A stretch of DNA of 5,444 nt from an uncultured Erysipelotrichaceae bacterium (GTDB lineage Bacteria > Bacillota_I > Bacilli_A > Erysipelotrichales > Erysipelotrichaceae), in assembly GCA_944325295.1 (NCBI GenBank), contig CALUZL010000018.1, positions 1 through 5,444 on the forward strand, given 5' to 3'. A program made the translations under genes and the position numbers. Of the stretch, positions 1 through 5,444 are shown piece by piece. The stretch's first letter is position 1. Each line of letters opens with the position of its first letter. The notes below the pieces were generated by a model. That model saw nothing but the letters and a program-made list of their open reading frames with translations. It did not search any database and was not told where the DNA came from.

Positions 1-69
1 ATACTTAAAACCGCGAATGGGACCTTTGACTGTCCTTACGACAGTTGTACGTCCATGTTCACAATTCAT
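1..69 (-). CDS. Probable type B carboxylesterase, N-terminal 23 residues (3' end outside window)
   Basis: An ATG at 69-67 with a strong ribosome binding site opens a frame that stays open to the window edge (23 codons). The peptide begins MNCEHGRTTVV and continues to GPIRGFKY. The pattern TVVRT..G.IRGF resembles the start of type B carboxylesterases (the p-nitrobenzyl esterase group), where V.T..G.VRG comes just before the FKGIPYA motif. No catalytic residue is in view, so the family call rests on this short stretch and is moderate. It starts 10 bases after the MATE stop and is clearly in the same operon. If right, it is a second esterase unrelated in sequence to the one at 1455-2639, and would widen the ester-cleaving ability of the cluster. 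Confidence 0.6.
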   Translation of the reverse strand, partial: MNCEHGRTTVVRTVKGPIRGFKY

Positions 70-75
70 CTGAAT

Positions 76-81
76 CCTCCT
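76..81 (-). promoter_or_regulatory. Ribosome binding site of the downstream carboxylesterase gene
   Basis: AGGAGG lies 6 bases before the ATG at 69 and shares bases with the MATE stop codon (TAG at 82-80), which shows tight operon packing. Confidence 0.75.
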
Positions 82-1426
82 AGTTGATTACTTTTATCCA
101 TGTGCCCTTTAGTATATGTCGAGTACCAAGTATCGTTTTGATAATCCAATCGATCCTCAAACTGATGAATATGATCATCGGATCAAGGTGCAGGATCAAT
201 CCCGTTATTATGCCCAAAGGGATCGACACGACCCACATATACAATGAATCTATCTTTAAACAATAATCGGTATCACCACCACCTCTGAGGATTCCCTTGG
301 TGATAACTGATTGAAGATTTTGAAAAACGGCCATTATAGCGATTGCAATGATCAATTTTTCAGCTATCAATCGCGTTTCATCGCTTATGTTGTTGAAATA
401 AGCTAAGATGAGTGGGCCGCTGGCTAAGATCAAAATTGCAGTCACAAATCCAAGCGCCGTGACTAACTTTAGTAAGATAACTGACTGCTCTTGAGCCAGA
501 TCTCTATTTCCTTTACCGACACTGTTACCGATCAAAGTACTGGCTGCATTCCCAACTCCTTGAGTAAGAACGCTGCAAAGTCTTTGCAACATAACAACGA
601 TCGAGTTGGCTGTAACAAACGATGTTCCAATATGGCCCATGATGATCGAAGTTGCAGTATTGCCAAATCCCAATAACATATCGGAAATGATAACCGGTAT
701 GGAATAGTGCATATAGGAGTGCTGGATCTCTCTTGTCGAAAGGAGCAGATCTCTAAGTTTAAAGCGAACATCTTTTTCGATGGCTAAGAGATAACCGACA
801 ACCACTAAAGTCTCTACAAGTCTGGCGATAACTGTACCTAGTGCTGCCCCGGCAATCTGCATCTCCGGCATTCCAAAATGGCCAAAGATAAAAGTATAAT
901 TACCGATAAGATTTACAAAAAAGCTCAAGATAGCTGCATACAGCGGGATCTTGACTTTGCGCATCGACCGCAGTACTTGCGATGTAGTCAGCGTTAAAGC
1001 CATCAAGACAAATGTCGGTAAACTCCATATGAAATAAGTCACACCGTATTCGATTACCATCTCATCCGTTGAATAAATGTTCATTATCGGTCGGGCAAAT
1101 AACACCACGATCACCGTAAAGATAATGCTTGCAGTTGCCGCTACCTTAAACATCAACGAAATTGATTTTCGAATATTTTCATTATCACTTCTTCCCCAGT
1201 ATTGAGCAGTGAGGACAGCGGCTCCGCTGCCCATGCCCAAACATAGGAATTGAAATAGATTGATGCAGTCATTTGCCAAACTTGACGCCGATATCTGAGC
1301 CTCACCATATGATTCAAGCATAATGGTATCAAGCATGTTGACGCCAATAGTTATGGCATTTTGAAACATTATAGGCAAAGATATTATGATCGCTGTCTTG
1401 ATAAATTTTTTGGTACTATCCTTCAA
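80..1426 (-). CDS. MATE-family multidrug/metabolite exporter (TTG start)
   Basis: This 448-residue membrane protein has the usual length and 12-helix, two-lobe layout of multidrug and toxic compound extrusion proteins, which export cationic or other small molecules by Na+ or H+ exchange. The first lobe has SLPIMFQNAITIGVNMLDTIML (helix 1, about 16-37, given by its ends SLPIM and DTIML) and the family loop GSGAAVLTAQYWGR (66-79). GAALGTVIAR (193-202) follows, near the end of that lobe. The second lobe has the matching QGVGNAASTLIGNSVGKGN (289-307) and the family signature GILRGGGDT (378-386). The start is TTG at 1426, preceded by a good ribosome binding site; the next Met, residue 20, is already within helix 1. 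The gene sits 28 bases after the esterase. Its stop TAG is part of the next gene's TAGGAGGA ribosome binding site. Substrate unknown; export of a product or toxic by-product of the pathway is inferred from context only. Confidence 0.93.
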   Translation of the reverse strand: MKDSTKKFIKTAIIISLPIMFQNAITIGVNMLDTIMLESYGEAQISASSLANDCINLFQFLCLGMGSGAAVLTAQYWGRSDNENIRKSISLMFKVAATASIIFTVIVVLFARPIMNIYSTDEMVIEYGVTYFIWSLPTFVLMALTLTTSQVLRSMRKVKIPLYAAILSFFVNLIGNYTFIFGHFGMPEMQIAGAALGTVIARLVETLVVVGYLLAIEKDVRFKLRDLLLSTREIQHSYMHYSIPVIISDMLLGFGNTATSIIMGHIGTSFVTANSIVVMLQRLCSVLTQGVGNAASTLIGNSVGKGNRDLAQEQSVILLKLVTALGFVTAILILASGPLILAYFNNISDETRLIAEKLIIAIAIMAVFQNLQSVITKGILRGGGDTDYCLKIDSLYMWVVSIPLGIITGLILHLDPMIIFISLRIDWIIKTILGTRHILKGTWIKVIN

Positions 1427-1435
1427 GCTTCATAA

Positions 1436-1442
1436 CCTCCCC
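1436..1442 (-). promoter_or_regulatory. Ribosome binding site of the MATE gene
   Basis: GGGGAGG lies 9 bases before the TTG at 1426, the only start in frame that keeps the whole first helix. An ATG at 1433 lies only 2 bases after it, in another frame, and ends at TAG 1418-1416 after 5 codons. The normal spacing favours the TTG. Confidence 0.65.
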
Positions 1443-1454
1443 TCATAACATTCT

Positions 1455-2639
1455 TTATTTGAACAATTTCTTTATAAAATCCTTTGCGCTATAACGCCAT
1501 ACATTCCATTCGTGCTGACCTTTATAACCTTTGAATTCAATATTCAACCCTGACTCCTGAAGTGGTTTTAAATCAGCTACAGTCTTGTCATATCGTGGAT
1601 CAGCATCACCACAGGTAACATAGACAACATCCATGTATTCATTGAATTTATCTTTATCGCTGAAAAGTTCTGTAAAATCAACATCATATGTCTTAGTTGG
1701 GAAACACTCGCCCGATGAGAACATGCCGACGTTGGCAAACACATCCGGATGAGCTAGACCCAGACGTCTGGCATGTCCGCCTCCCATTGAAAGACCGCAG
1801 ACAGCACGAGATCTTCTGTCTTTTTTTACACGATATCTGCTTTCAATGTATGGCATACATTCATTGATAATAACATCATCCAATCGTCCTTCAGTATAAG
1901 TGCCATCACCTTGATCGACCATTACATAGCCATTGTTGCAGACGACGATCATTTCCTCAGCTTCACCTTTGGCTATGAGGTTGTCTAGTATCATGTCAAT
2001 CTTGCCTGATTGGAACCAGCAAACTTCATCTTGCATACCACCATGTTGGATATATACTACAGGGTATTCTTTTCCGGACGTCTGATAACTTGCCGGCGTG
2101 TAGACCCAAGCACAGCGATAGCGATGAGTTACGTTGCTGAAGTAGATCTCACGAGTCAGTGAGCCATGCGAAACATCATGAAGTTCAGTATCAGGATCAT
2201 CGGGAATATCGATGAAGTTACGAACGCTGAAACCATCATATCCAGACGGACCGTGGGTATTTATAACCGGAACTCCATCTTGAATAAAGTAAATACTGTG
2301 GAAACCGGCACCCGGATTGATCGTAATATACCAATAACCGTCATCCTTTAATTCCATGTCTTCGACAACATAGTCTTTTGAATAGAAAGATGGATCTTTG
2401 CGATATTCCGGATCAGAAAATTTATAGTTGTGCAAACGATAGCGCAATTGAACCTGCTTAGCTTTTGGAGCGTAATATTTTAAGGTAGCAGTTCCGTCTT
2501 CGTTGTAGACAGCACAATTTTCAGCAACAAACGGTGTATCATTACCGTCATATTTGATCATGCGTAAGCCCTTATCATCTTGCGGATAATTTACGGGATC
2601 AAAACTCAAAAGGTGCATATTATTAGCTTGATTTTGCAT
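1455..2639 (-). CDS. Esterase, feruloyl-esterase/esterase-D type alpha/beta hydrolase with N-terminal beta domain
   Basis: With the start at ATG 2639 the protein has 394 residues. There is no signal peptide or membrane segment, so it should act in the cytoplasm on imported substrates. Residues from about 35 to 130 look like a beta-sandwich (E-set/CBM48-like; GTATLKYYAPKAKQVQLRY, then DDGYWYITI), as found before the catalytic domain in many relatives of enterochelin and feruloyl esterases. The catalytic part, about 160-394, shows the esterase-D family pattern: the strand YPVVYIQHGG with the oxyanion loop (198-201), the nucleophile elbow CGLSMGG with Ser284, an acid in TCGDAD (Asp345 or Asp347), and His376 in GQHEW. 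The triad is thus complete. Relatives cleave feruloyl, acetyl or other carboxylic esters from sugars, or catecholate siderophores; which applies is not decidable. It begins 32 bases after the EIIA stop and is followed by the MATE gene after 28 bases. Confidence 0.88.
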   Translation of the reverse strand: MQNQANNMHLLSFDPVNYPQDDKGLRMIKYDGNDTPFVAENCAVYNEDGTATLKYYAPKAKQVQLRYRLHNYKFSDPEYRKDPSFYSKDYVVEDMELKDDGYWYITINPGAGFHSIYFIQDGVPVINTHGPSGYDGFSVRNFIDIPDDPDTELHDVSHGSLTREIYFSNVTHRYRCAWVYTPASYQTSGKEYPVVYIQHGGMQDEVCWFQSGKIDMILDNLIAKGEAEEMIVVCNNGYVMVDQGDGTYTEGRLDDVIINECMPYIESRYRVKKDRRSRAVCGLSMGGGHARRLGLAHPDVFANVGMFSSGECFPTKTYDVDFTELFSDKDKFNEYMDVVYVTCGDADPRYDKTVADLKPLQESGLNIEFKGYKGQHEWNVWRYSAKDFIKKLFK

Positions 2640-2644
2640 AGGTT

Positions 2645-2651
2645 CCTCCTT
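2645..2651 (-). promoter_or_regulatory. Ribosome binding site that fixes the esterase start
   Basis: AAGGAGG lies 5 bases before the ATG at 2639. The open frame extends 6 codons upstream to a TTG at 2657, but those codons (TTG AAA AAG GAG GAA CCT) are this ribosome binding site read as protein. The true start is therefore the ATG at 2639. Confidence 0.85.
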
Positions 2652-2671
2652 TTTCAACTAATCAACTACTC

Positions 2672-3109
2672 TTAAAAGAAATCTTCTTCACCGGATTGTG
2701 TCGAATTCATACTCACCGATAAGTCGACCATATTATTTTGACCGACCTTTAATATTTCTTCGATATTTAATCCGTCAATTTTCTCAATGGATAATCTGGC
2801 ACCCAGTATCTCGATCAAAACACCAAGATTCATGCCGGTGATAACCTTTATGTTTTTCGCCTCAGTCAATATCTGGACACAGAGGTTTGAAGGTGTCCCG
2901 CCAAACAGGTCGCAAAGTACAACTACTCCAGACCCATCGTCCAGTTCGTTAATGGATTTTTCAATATCCTGTTTAAACACACTTGCTTCATCACCATCCT
3001 TGAAACAAAGTGCTTTTAAGCTGGGTATGTCTTCTCCAAAAAACAGTTTGCAGGAATCCAACATCCCTTCAGCCATTAATCCATGGCTTAAAAGTAATAC
3101 ACCAATCAT
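2672..3109 (-). CDS. PTS mannose/fructose/sorbose-family EIIA protein (stand-alone)
   Basis: This 145-residue cytoplasmic protein matches the EIIA domain of mannose-type phosphotransferase systems (about 130-145 residues). It opens with MIGVLLLSHGLMAEGM; H9 aligns with the histidine that accepts phosphate from HPr. The second signature, VVVLCDLFGGTPSN (about 62-75), holds the Asp (D67) that sits by the active histidine in this family. A further family segment, GMNLGVLIEIL (92-102), follows. The last 15 or so residues are acidic and polar and look like a disordered tail. Normally EIIA passes phosphate to an EIIB that serves an EIIC/EIID membrane pair, but none of these is in the window. The membrane partner here is an MFS protein, whose stop overlaps this start by 4 bases. 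It may serve an EIIB elsewhere, or have a regulatory role set by its phosphorylation state. Family call firm, role open. Confidence 0.92.
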   Translation of the reverse strand: MIGVLLLSHGLMAEGMLDSCKLFFGEDIPSLKALCFKDGDEASVFKQDIEKSINELDDGSGVVVLCDLFGGTPSNLCVQILTEAKNIKVITGMNLGVLIEILGARLSIEKIDGLNIEEILKVGQNNMVDLSVSMNSTQSGEEDFF

Positions 3110-4266
3110 GCTTTCTTAGCCTCCTTTTTCTTATGGAAATGGAATATTAACAATCCACAAATAAGTATTGCAGCATAGATATAGAACATCGTCGTATAAC
3201 CGGCAGCGCCGATAGCGAAACTTGCAAAGATCGGGCCCAGCGCATTGCCTAAGTCCTGACCGATAAGACAAGTTGAGAAAGCGACACCGCTTTTTTCAAC
3301 ACCTAAAGTCTTAACGGCTTCAGCCTGGATTGCCGGTGCACCATTGCCCTGGCCTACAGCTTTAAATACTGCAGCTATAAGTACAGGCAACAATGTATAG
3401 GCATTTGCCAATAGGATGATGCCGACGGTATAAACCATGAAAGACGGATAAAGGATGACACTTATACCATATTTATCCTGAAGCCTTCCAACAAAAGGTT
3501 TCATTATCAGCATCGCCACAGAATATACGGTAAAGAACCAGGCTATATTAGCGATATGGCGCGCTTCGCCAAAACTGGTGAGATAGTAAGATATAATTCC
3601 GTTTCCAAACGAGAACATACCTATCAAGATCACATATACGATAAGTTTGACCGCAAAGAAGTCGTTGATATTGAATTTCTTTGTCGAATCTGTTGCTTCT
3701 TTCTTAAATTTGTAAGGTACAACAGGTATCAAGAACAGACATATCGCATAACCGATAGCGGCGATAAAAAAGGTCAAATTGATATCAGTGACATCAGCAA
3801 TCGTCGTACCGATCTGCGGCCCGATCATCTGGCCTATAAGTGAGGCAATACCGATATAACTGATTCCTTCGGCCATCCGACTTTTGGGTATGAAATTTGT
3901 CGCAAAAGCCATACTTATGGTGCCGCTCAATGCAAAAGCTATACCATGTATTATCCTAATGATGATAATAAGTGTCACATCTCTTGCCAGCGAATACCCA
4001 AACATACACAACGCCGAGAAGAAATAAGCTATAAACATGACATGCTTCTTGTTGAACTTGTCGCTGATAGCTCCCGAAAAGGGTCTGCATATCAAAGCTA
4101 TCCACGATAGAAGACTTGAAATGATCCCCGTCAATTCAAAGATAGCACCATGGGTCACAAGATAATCCGGCATCAACGGATTGGTCATGAATGAGGCAAT
4201 GCCGTTTAGTCCATTAATGCCTAAGACCAAGAAAAACGGTAATGTCCAAAGTTTTTCCTTTTTCAT
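3106..4266 (-). CDS. MFS transporter, 12 transmembrane helices
   Basis: This 386-residue integral membrane protein has the two six-helix halves of the major facilitator superfamily. The loop after helix 2 carries motif A, RPFSGAISDKFNKK (about 61-74), and a second copy, KPFVGRLQDKYG (about 256-267), marks the second half. R104 and G108 (RIIHGIAFAL) resemble motif B, and GQMIGPQIG (145-153) resembles motif C of helix 5. A basic, hydrophilic linker (about 185-202) joins the halves and the tail is Lys-rich. It probably moves a small solute by proton coupling; direction and substrate are not readable, and motif C is commoner in exporters. In this operon, uptake of a sugar or conjugate for the aldolase and esterases is plausible but inferred. 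No clear Shine-Dalgarno sequence precedes the ATG, which lies 4 bases after the aldolase TAA, suggesting translational coupling. Its TGA overlaps the EIIA ATG. Confidence 0.92.
   Translation of the reverse strand: MKKEKLWTLPFFLVLGINGLNGIASFMTNPLMPDYLVTHGAIFELTGIISSLLSWIALICRPFSGAISDKFNKKHVMFIAYFFSALCMFGYSLARDVTLIIIIRIIHGIAFALSGTISMAFATNFIPKSRMAEGISYIGIASLIGQMIGPQIGTTIADVTDINLTFFIAAIGYAICLFLIPVVPYKFKKEATDSTKKFNINDFFAVKLIVYVILIGMFSFGNGIISYYLTSFGEARHIANIAWFFTVYSVAMLIMKPFVGRLQDKYGISVILYPSFMVYTVGIILLANAYTLLPVLIAAVFKAVGQGNGAPAIQAEAVKTLGVEKSGVAFSTCLIGQDLGNALGPIFASFAIGAAGYTTMFYIYAAILICGLLIFHFHKKKEAKKA
3120..3126 (-). promoter_or_regulatory. Strong ribosome binding site of the PTS EIIA gene
   Basis: AAGGAGG lies 10 bases before the ATG at 3109, inside the last codons of the MFS gene. 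With the ATGA overlap at 3109-3106 it fixes the EIIA start and allows both fresh initiation and re-initiation. Confidence 0.75.
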
Positions 4267-4270
4267 AAAC

Positions 4271-5107
4271 TTAGGCTTTATCTTTAGATCCGTAGACCTC
4301 GATCATTTCTTCTAATTTTTCTTTAAATGCTTTCTTTGCGACCATGAAGACACCGTAAGCATTGTTACCTTCAAGATCAGCATCCTTGATTTCTTTGACA
4401 ACAGCCTTGCAAAGGTCGTTATTGATATTTATCTTATTGATACCCATCTGGCAGGCCTTGCGGAGCGATTCATTGTCAGTTCCCGATGAACCGTGCATTA
4501 CCAGTGGAAATTTTGTCACTTCTTTGATTCTTTTCAAAAGTTCAAAATCGATCTCCGGTTTGACACCTTTAGGATAGGCGCCATGAGCTGTACCAACAGC
4601 TACTGCCAAACAATCGACTCCGGTCTTATGAATGAAGTCTAAAGCTGTTTGCGGATCTGTCAGGGCAGCATCGCGGTCGACATCATACGATGTGGCTCTA
4701 CCGACATGACCGAGCTCAGCTTCAACACTGACACCTAAACTGTGAGCGATCTTTACGATCTCTTTGGTGTCGTTTATATTTTCTTCATAAGGATATGAAG
4801 ATCTGTCGATCATGACAGAAGTAAAACCGGCTTTGATACAAGCCATGACTTCTTCTAAGCTTCGGCCATGATCGAGGTTGATAGCAACCGGGACTTTGGC
4901 TTCTTTTGCCAGTTCAACCAATTCTTTTCCTAAAAAATAAATGTCATCTGCAGCTCTAAAAGCAACATCTAAGATAAGTGGAGCATTCATGTTTTCAGCT
5001 GCTTCAATGGCAGCTCTGGCGTTTAGTTCATTACTTACATTTGGAGCGGCAACACCATAGTTTCCTTCGTTTGCCTTATCCAAGATTTCTTTCATCGTTA
5101 CAAGCAT
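4271..5107 (-). CDS. Class II ketose-bisphosphate aldolase, variant active-site loop
   Basis: This is a 278-residue zinc-dependent aldolase of the FbaA/GatY/IolJ superfamily, near the usual length. Such enzymes cleave ketose 1-phosphates or 1,6-bisphosphates to dihydroxyacetone phosphate and an aldehyde in the cytoplasm. The N-terminus (MLVTMKEILDKANEGNYGV) is typical. Key residues, assigned from family knowledge, are present: NLDHG with catalytic D79 and zinc ligand H80, D101 in MIDRS, E131 in EAELG, H175 in GTAHG, H205 in MHGSSG, and N227 in KININ. Several positions differ from the common pattern. The usual GGxED after EAELG is replaced by GHVGRATSYDVDRD, MIDGS becomes MIDRS, and ININT becomes ININN. 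The fold call is firm, but fructose versus tagatose bisphosphate or another phosphorylated ketose cannot be decided, so I give no gene symbol. It is the first gene after the hairpin, and the MFS gene starts 4 bases after its stop. Confidence 0.93.
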   Translation of the reverse strand: MLVTMKEILDKANEGNYGVAAPNVSNELNARAAIEAAENMNAPLILDVAFRAADDIYFLGKELVELAKEAKVPVAINLDHGRSLEEVMACIKAGFTSVMIDRSSYPYEENINDTKEIVKIAHSLGVSVEAELGHVGRATSYDVDRDAALTDPQTALDFIHKTGVDCLAVAVGTAHGAYPKGVKPEIDFELLKRIKEVTKFPLVMHGSSGTDNESLRKACQMGINKININNDLCKAVVKEIKDADLEGNNAYGVFMVAKKAFKEKLEEMIEVYGSKDKA

Positions 5108-5116
5108 AGTTTTATT

Positions 5117-5123
5117 CCCTTCT
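5117..5123 (-). promoter_or_regulatory. Ribosome binding site of the aldolase
   Basis: AGAAGGG lies 9 bases before the ATG at 5107 and supports that start over the later in-frame ATG at codon 5. It begins 3 bases after the foot of the upstream hairpin, so the hairpin could affect ribosome access or protect a processed 5' end. Confidence 0.65.
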
Positions 5124-5126
5124 AAT

Positions 5127-5163
5127 AAATGTAGGAAACATCTTTTGGATGTGTCCTACATTT
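5127..5163 (-). terminator. Intergenic hairpin, possible leaky terminator or processing stem
   Basis: On the minus strand, AAATGTAGGA (5163-5154) pairs fully with TCCTACATTT (5136-5127). After one C/U mismatch (5153/5137), ACATC (5152-5148) pairs with GATGT (5142-5138), leaving a 5-base loop, CAAAA. That gives 15 base pairs with one internal mismatch. The stem starts 5 bases after the reductase stop codon and ends 3 bases before the aldolase ribosome binding site. The stem ends in UUU and is followed by AUUAGAAG, so the U-tract is short and a strong intrinsic terminator is doubtful. A leaky terminator, an attenuator, or an mRNA-stabilising stem that sets different levels for the two genes are all possible. 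Confidence 0.6.
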
Positions 5164-5168
5164 CTGTT

Positions 5169-5444
5169 TTATTGACTTAATTTTTCAACAGCTTCGTTGA
5201 GCAAACCAAGATCTTCACTGTCAAATTCAAAATCAAACGCTGCACAATTTTCTTTGGCGTATTCACGATTAGTGATTCCGCAAAGTGAAGTGGCAACACC
5301 GGCATAAGAAGTGTTCCAGTTAAGAGCGATCTGTGCACAGGTCTTATGGTGTTTTTCAGCGACTTTGTCCATGACTTTCAAAAGTTCTTGGATCTTTGAA
5401 AACTTTGGTTCTTTGAAGTAGTCGTAGAATGTAATACGTGTATC
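5169..5444 (-). CDS. Aldo/keto reductase, C-terminal part (5' end outside window)
   Basis: This is the last 91 residues of an open frame that continues past the window edge; the stop is TAA at 5171-5169. A TTG inside the frame at 5381 is an ordinary Leu codon, because the frame stays open from 5444 and the residues before it (DTRITFYDYFKEPKF) are coherent protein. The tail matches the end of the aldo/keto reductase barrel. A helix with AQIALNW is followed by a strand and loop, ATSLCGITNREYAKENC, at the place where family members bind the NADP(H) phosphate and end in a conserved EN. A closing helix, DSEDLGLLNEAVEKL, completes it. Such enzymes reduce carbonyls or oxidise sugars with NAD(P)(H) in the cytoplasm. 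The catalytic Asp/Tyr/Lys/His residues lie upstream and cannot be checked, so the substrate is unknown. A sugar or aldose dehydrogenase role would suit the neighbours, but that is inference. A hairpin separates it from the aldolase. Confidence 0.85.
   Translation of the reverse strand, partial: DTRITFYDYFKEPKFSKIQELLKVMDKVAEKHHKTCAQIALNWNTSYAGVATSLCGITNREYAKENCAAFDFEFDSEDLGLLNEAVEKLSQ

Noticed and set aside
532..771. 79-codon minus-strand frame within the MATE gene
   Set aside because: It is a second frame of the same strand inside an intact MATE gene. The MATE frame carries family motifs throughout, so no frameshift is needed to explain it.
1153..1347. 64-codon minus-strand frame overlapping the N-terminal part of the MATE gene
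   Set aside because: The MATE frame is continuous and coherent across this stretch, including the GSGAAVLTAQYWGR loop. The alternative frame has no recognisable content.
2787..3119. 110-codon open frame on the plus strand
   Set aside because: It is fully antisense to the PTS EIIA gene, whose family match, active-site residues and ribosome binding site are clear. The plus-strand product resembles no family I know.
3556..3843. 95-codon plus-strand frame inside the MFS gene
   Set aside because: It is antisense to well-supported transmembrane coding sequence, has no recognisable domain, and its composition looks like a shadow of the real gene.
5108..5168. Promoter for the aldolase in the gap before it
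   Set aside because: I found no convincing -35/-10 pair on the minus strand. Most of the gap is taken up by the hairpin and the ribosome binding site.
5169..5381. Complete 70-residue protein starting at TTG 5381
   Set aside because: The frame continues open to the window edge with fitting protein upstream of the TTG, and the sequence is the C-terminus of an aldo/keto reductase. It is a partial gene cut by the window.

Overview
All seven genes in this window lie on the minus strand, so transcription runs from position 5444 towards position 1. The DNA is AT-rich (around 40% GC by eye, not computed). It has strong AGGAGG-type ribosome binding sites, short gaps or overlaps between genes, and one TTG start. 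This suggests a low-GC Bacillota, possibly a gut-type Clostridia or Erysipelotrichia member, but no marker gene in the window fixes the taxon.

Layout in transcription order: (1) the C-terminal 91 residues of an aldo/keto reductase, 5444-5169, whose start is outside the window; (2) a 60-base gap holding a near-perfect hairpin, 5163-5127, just before the next ribosome binding site; (3) a class II ketose-bisphosphate aldolase, 5107-4271; (4) a 12-helix MFS transporter, 4266-3106; (5) a mannose-family PTS EIIA protein, 3109-2672, overlapping the MFS stop by ATGA; (6) a cytoplasmic alpha/beta-hydrolase esterase of the feruloyl-esterase/esterase-D type with an N-terminal beta domain, true start 2639, end 1455; (7) a MATE-family exporter, 1426-80, starting at TTG; (8) the first 23 residues of what looks like a type B carboxylesterase, 69-1, running off the window. 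No stretch over 300 bases lacks a gene. I saw no tRNA, rRNA, mobile element, CRISPR array or tandem repeat.

The spacing from the aldolase onwards (4 bases, 4-base overlap, 32, 28 and 10 bases) indicates one operon, with the reductase perhaps upstream in the same transcript. A reasonable inference is a small catabolic cassette. The MFS protein may import an unphosphorylated, possibly esterified, carbohydrate or conjugate. The two unrelated esterases may remove ester groups, the reductase and aldolase may process the sugar part, and the MATE pump may expel a by-product. No sugar kinase and no PTS EIIB, EIIC or EIID is visible, so the lone EIIA is the least explained part. The aldolase also departs from the usual family sequence at several active-site positions, so its substrate may not be fructose bisphosphate. 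No substrate can be assigned from sequence alone.
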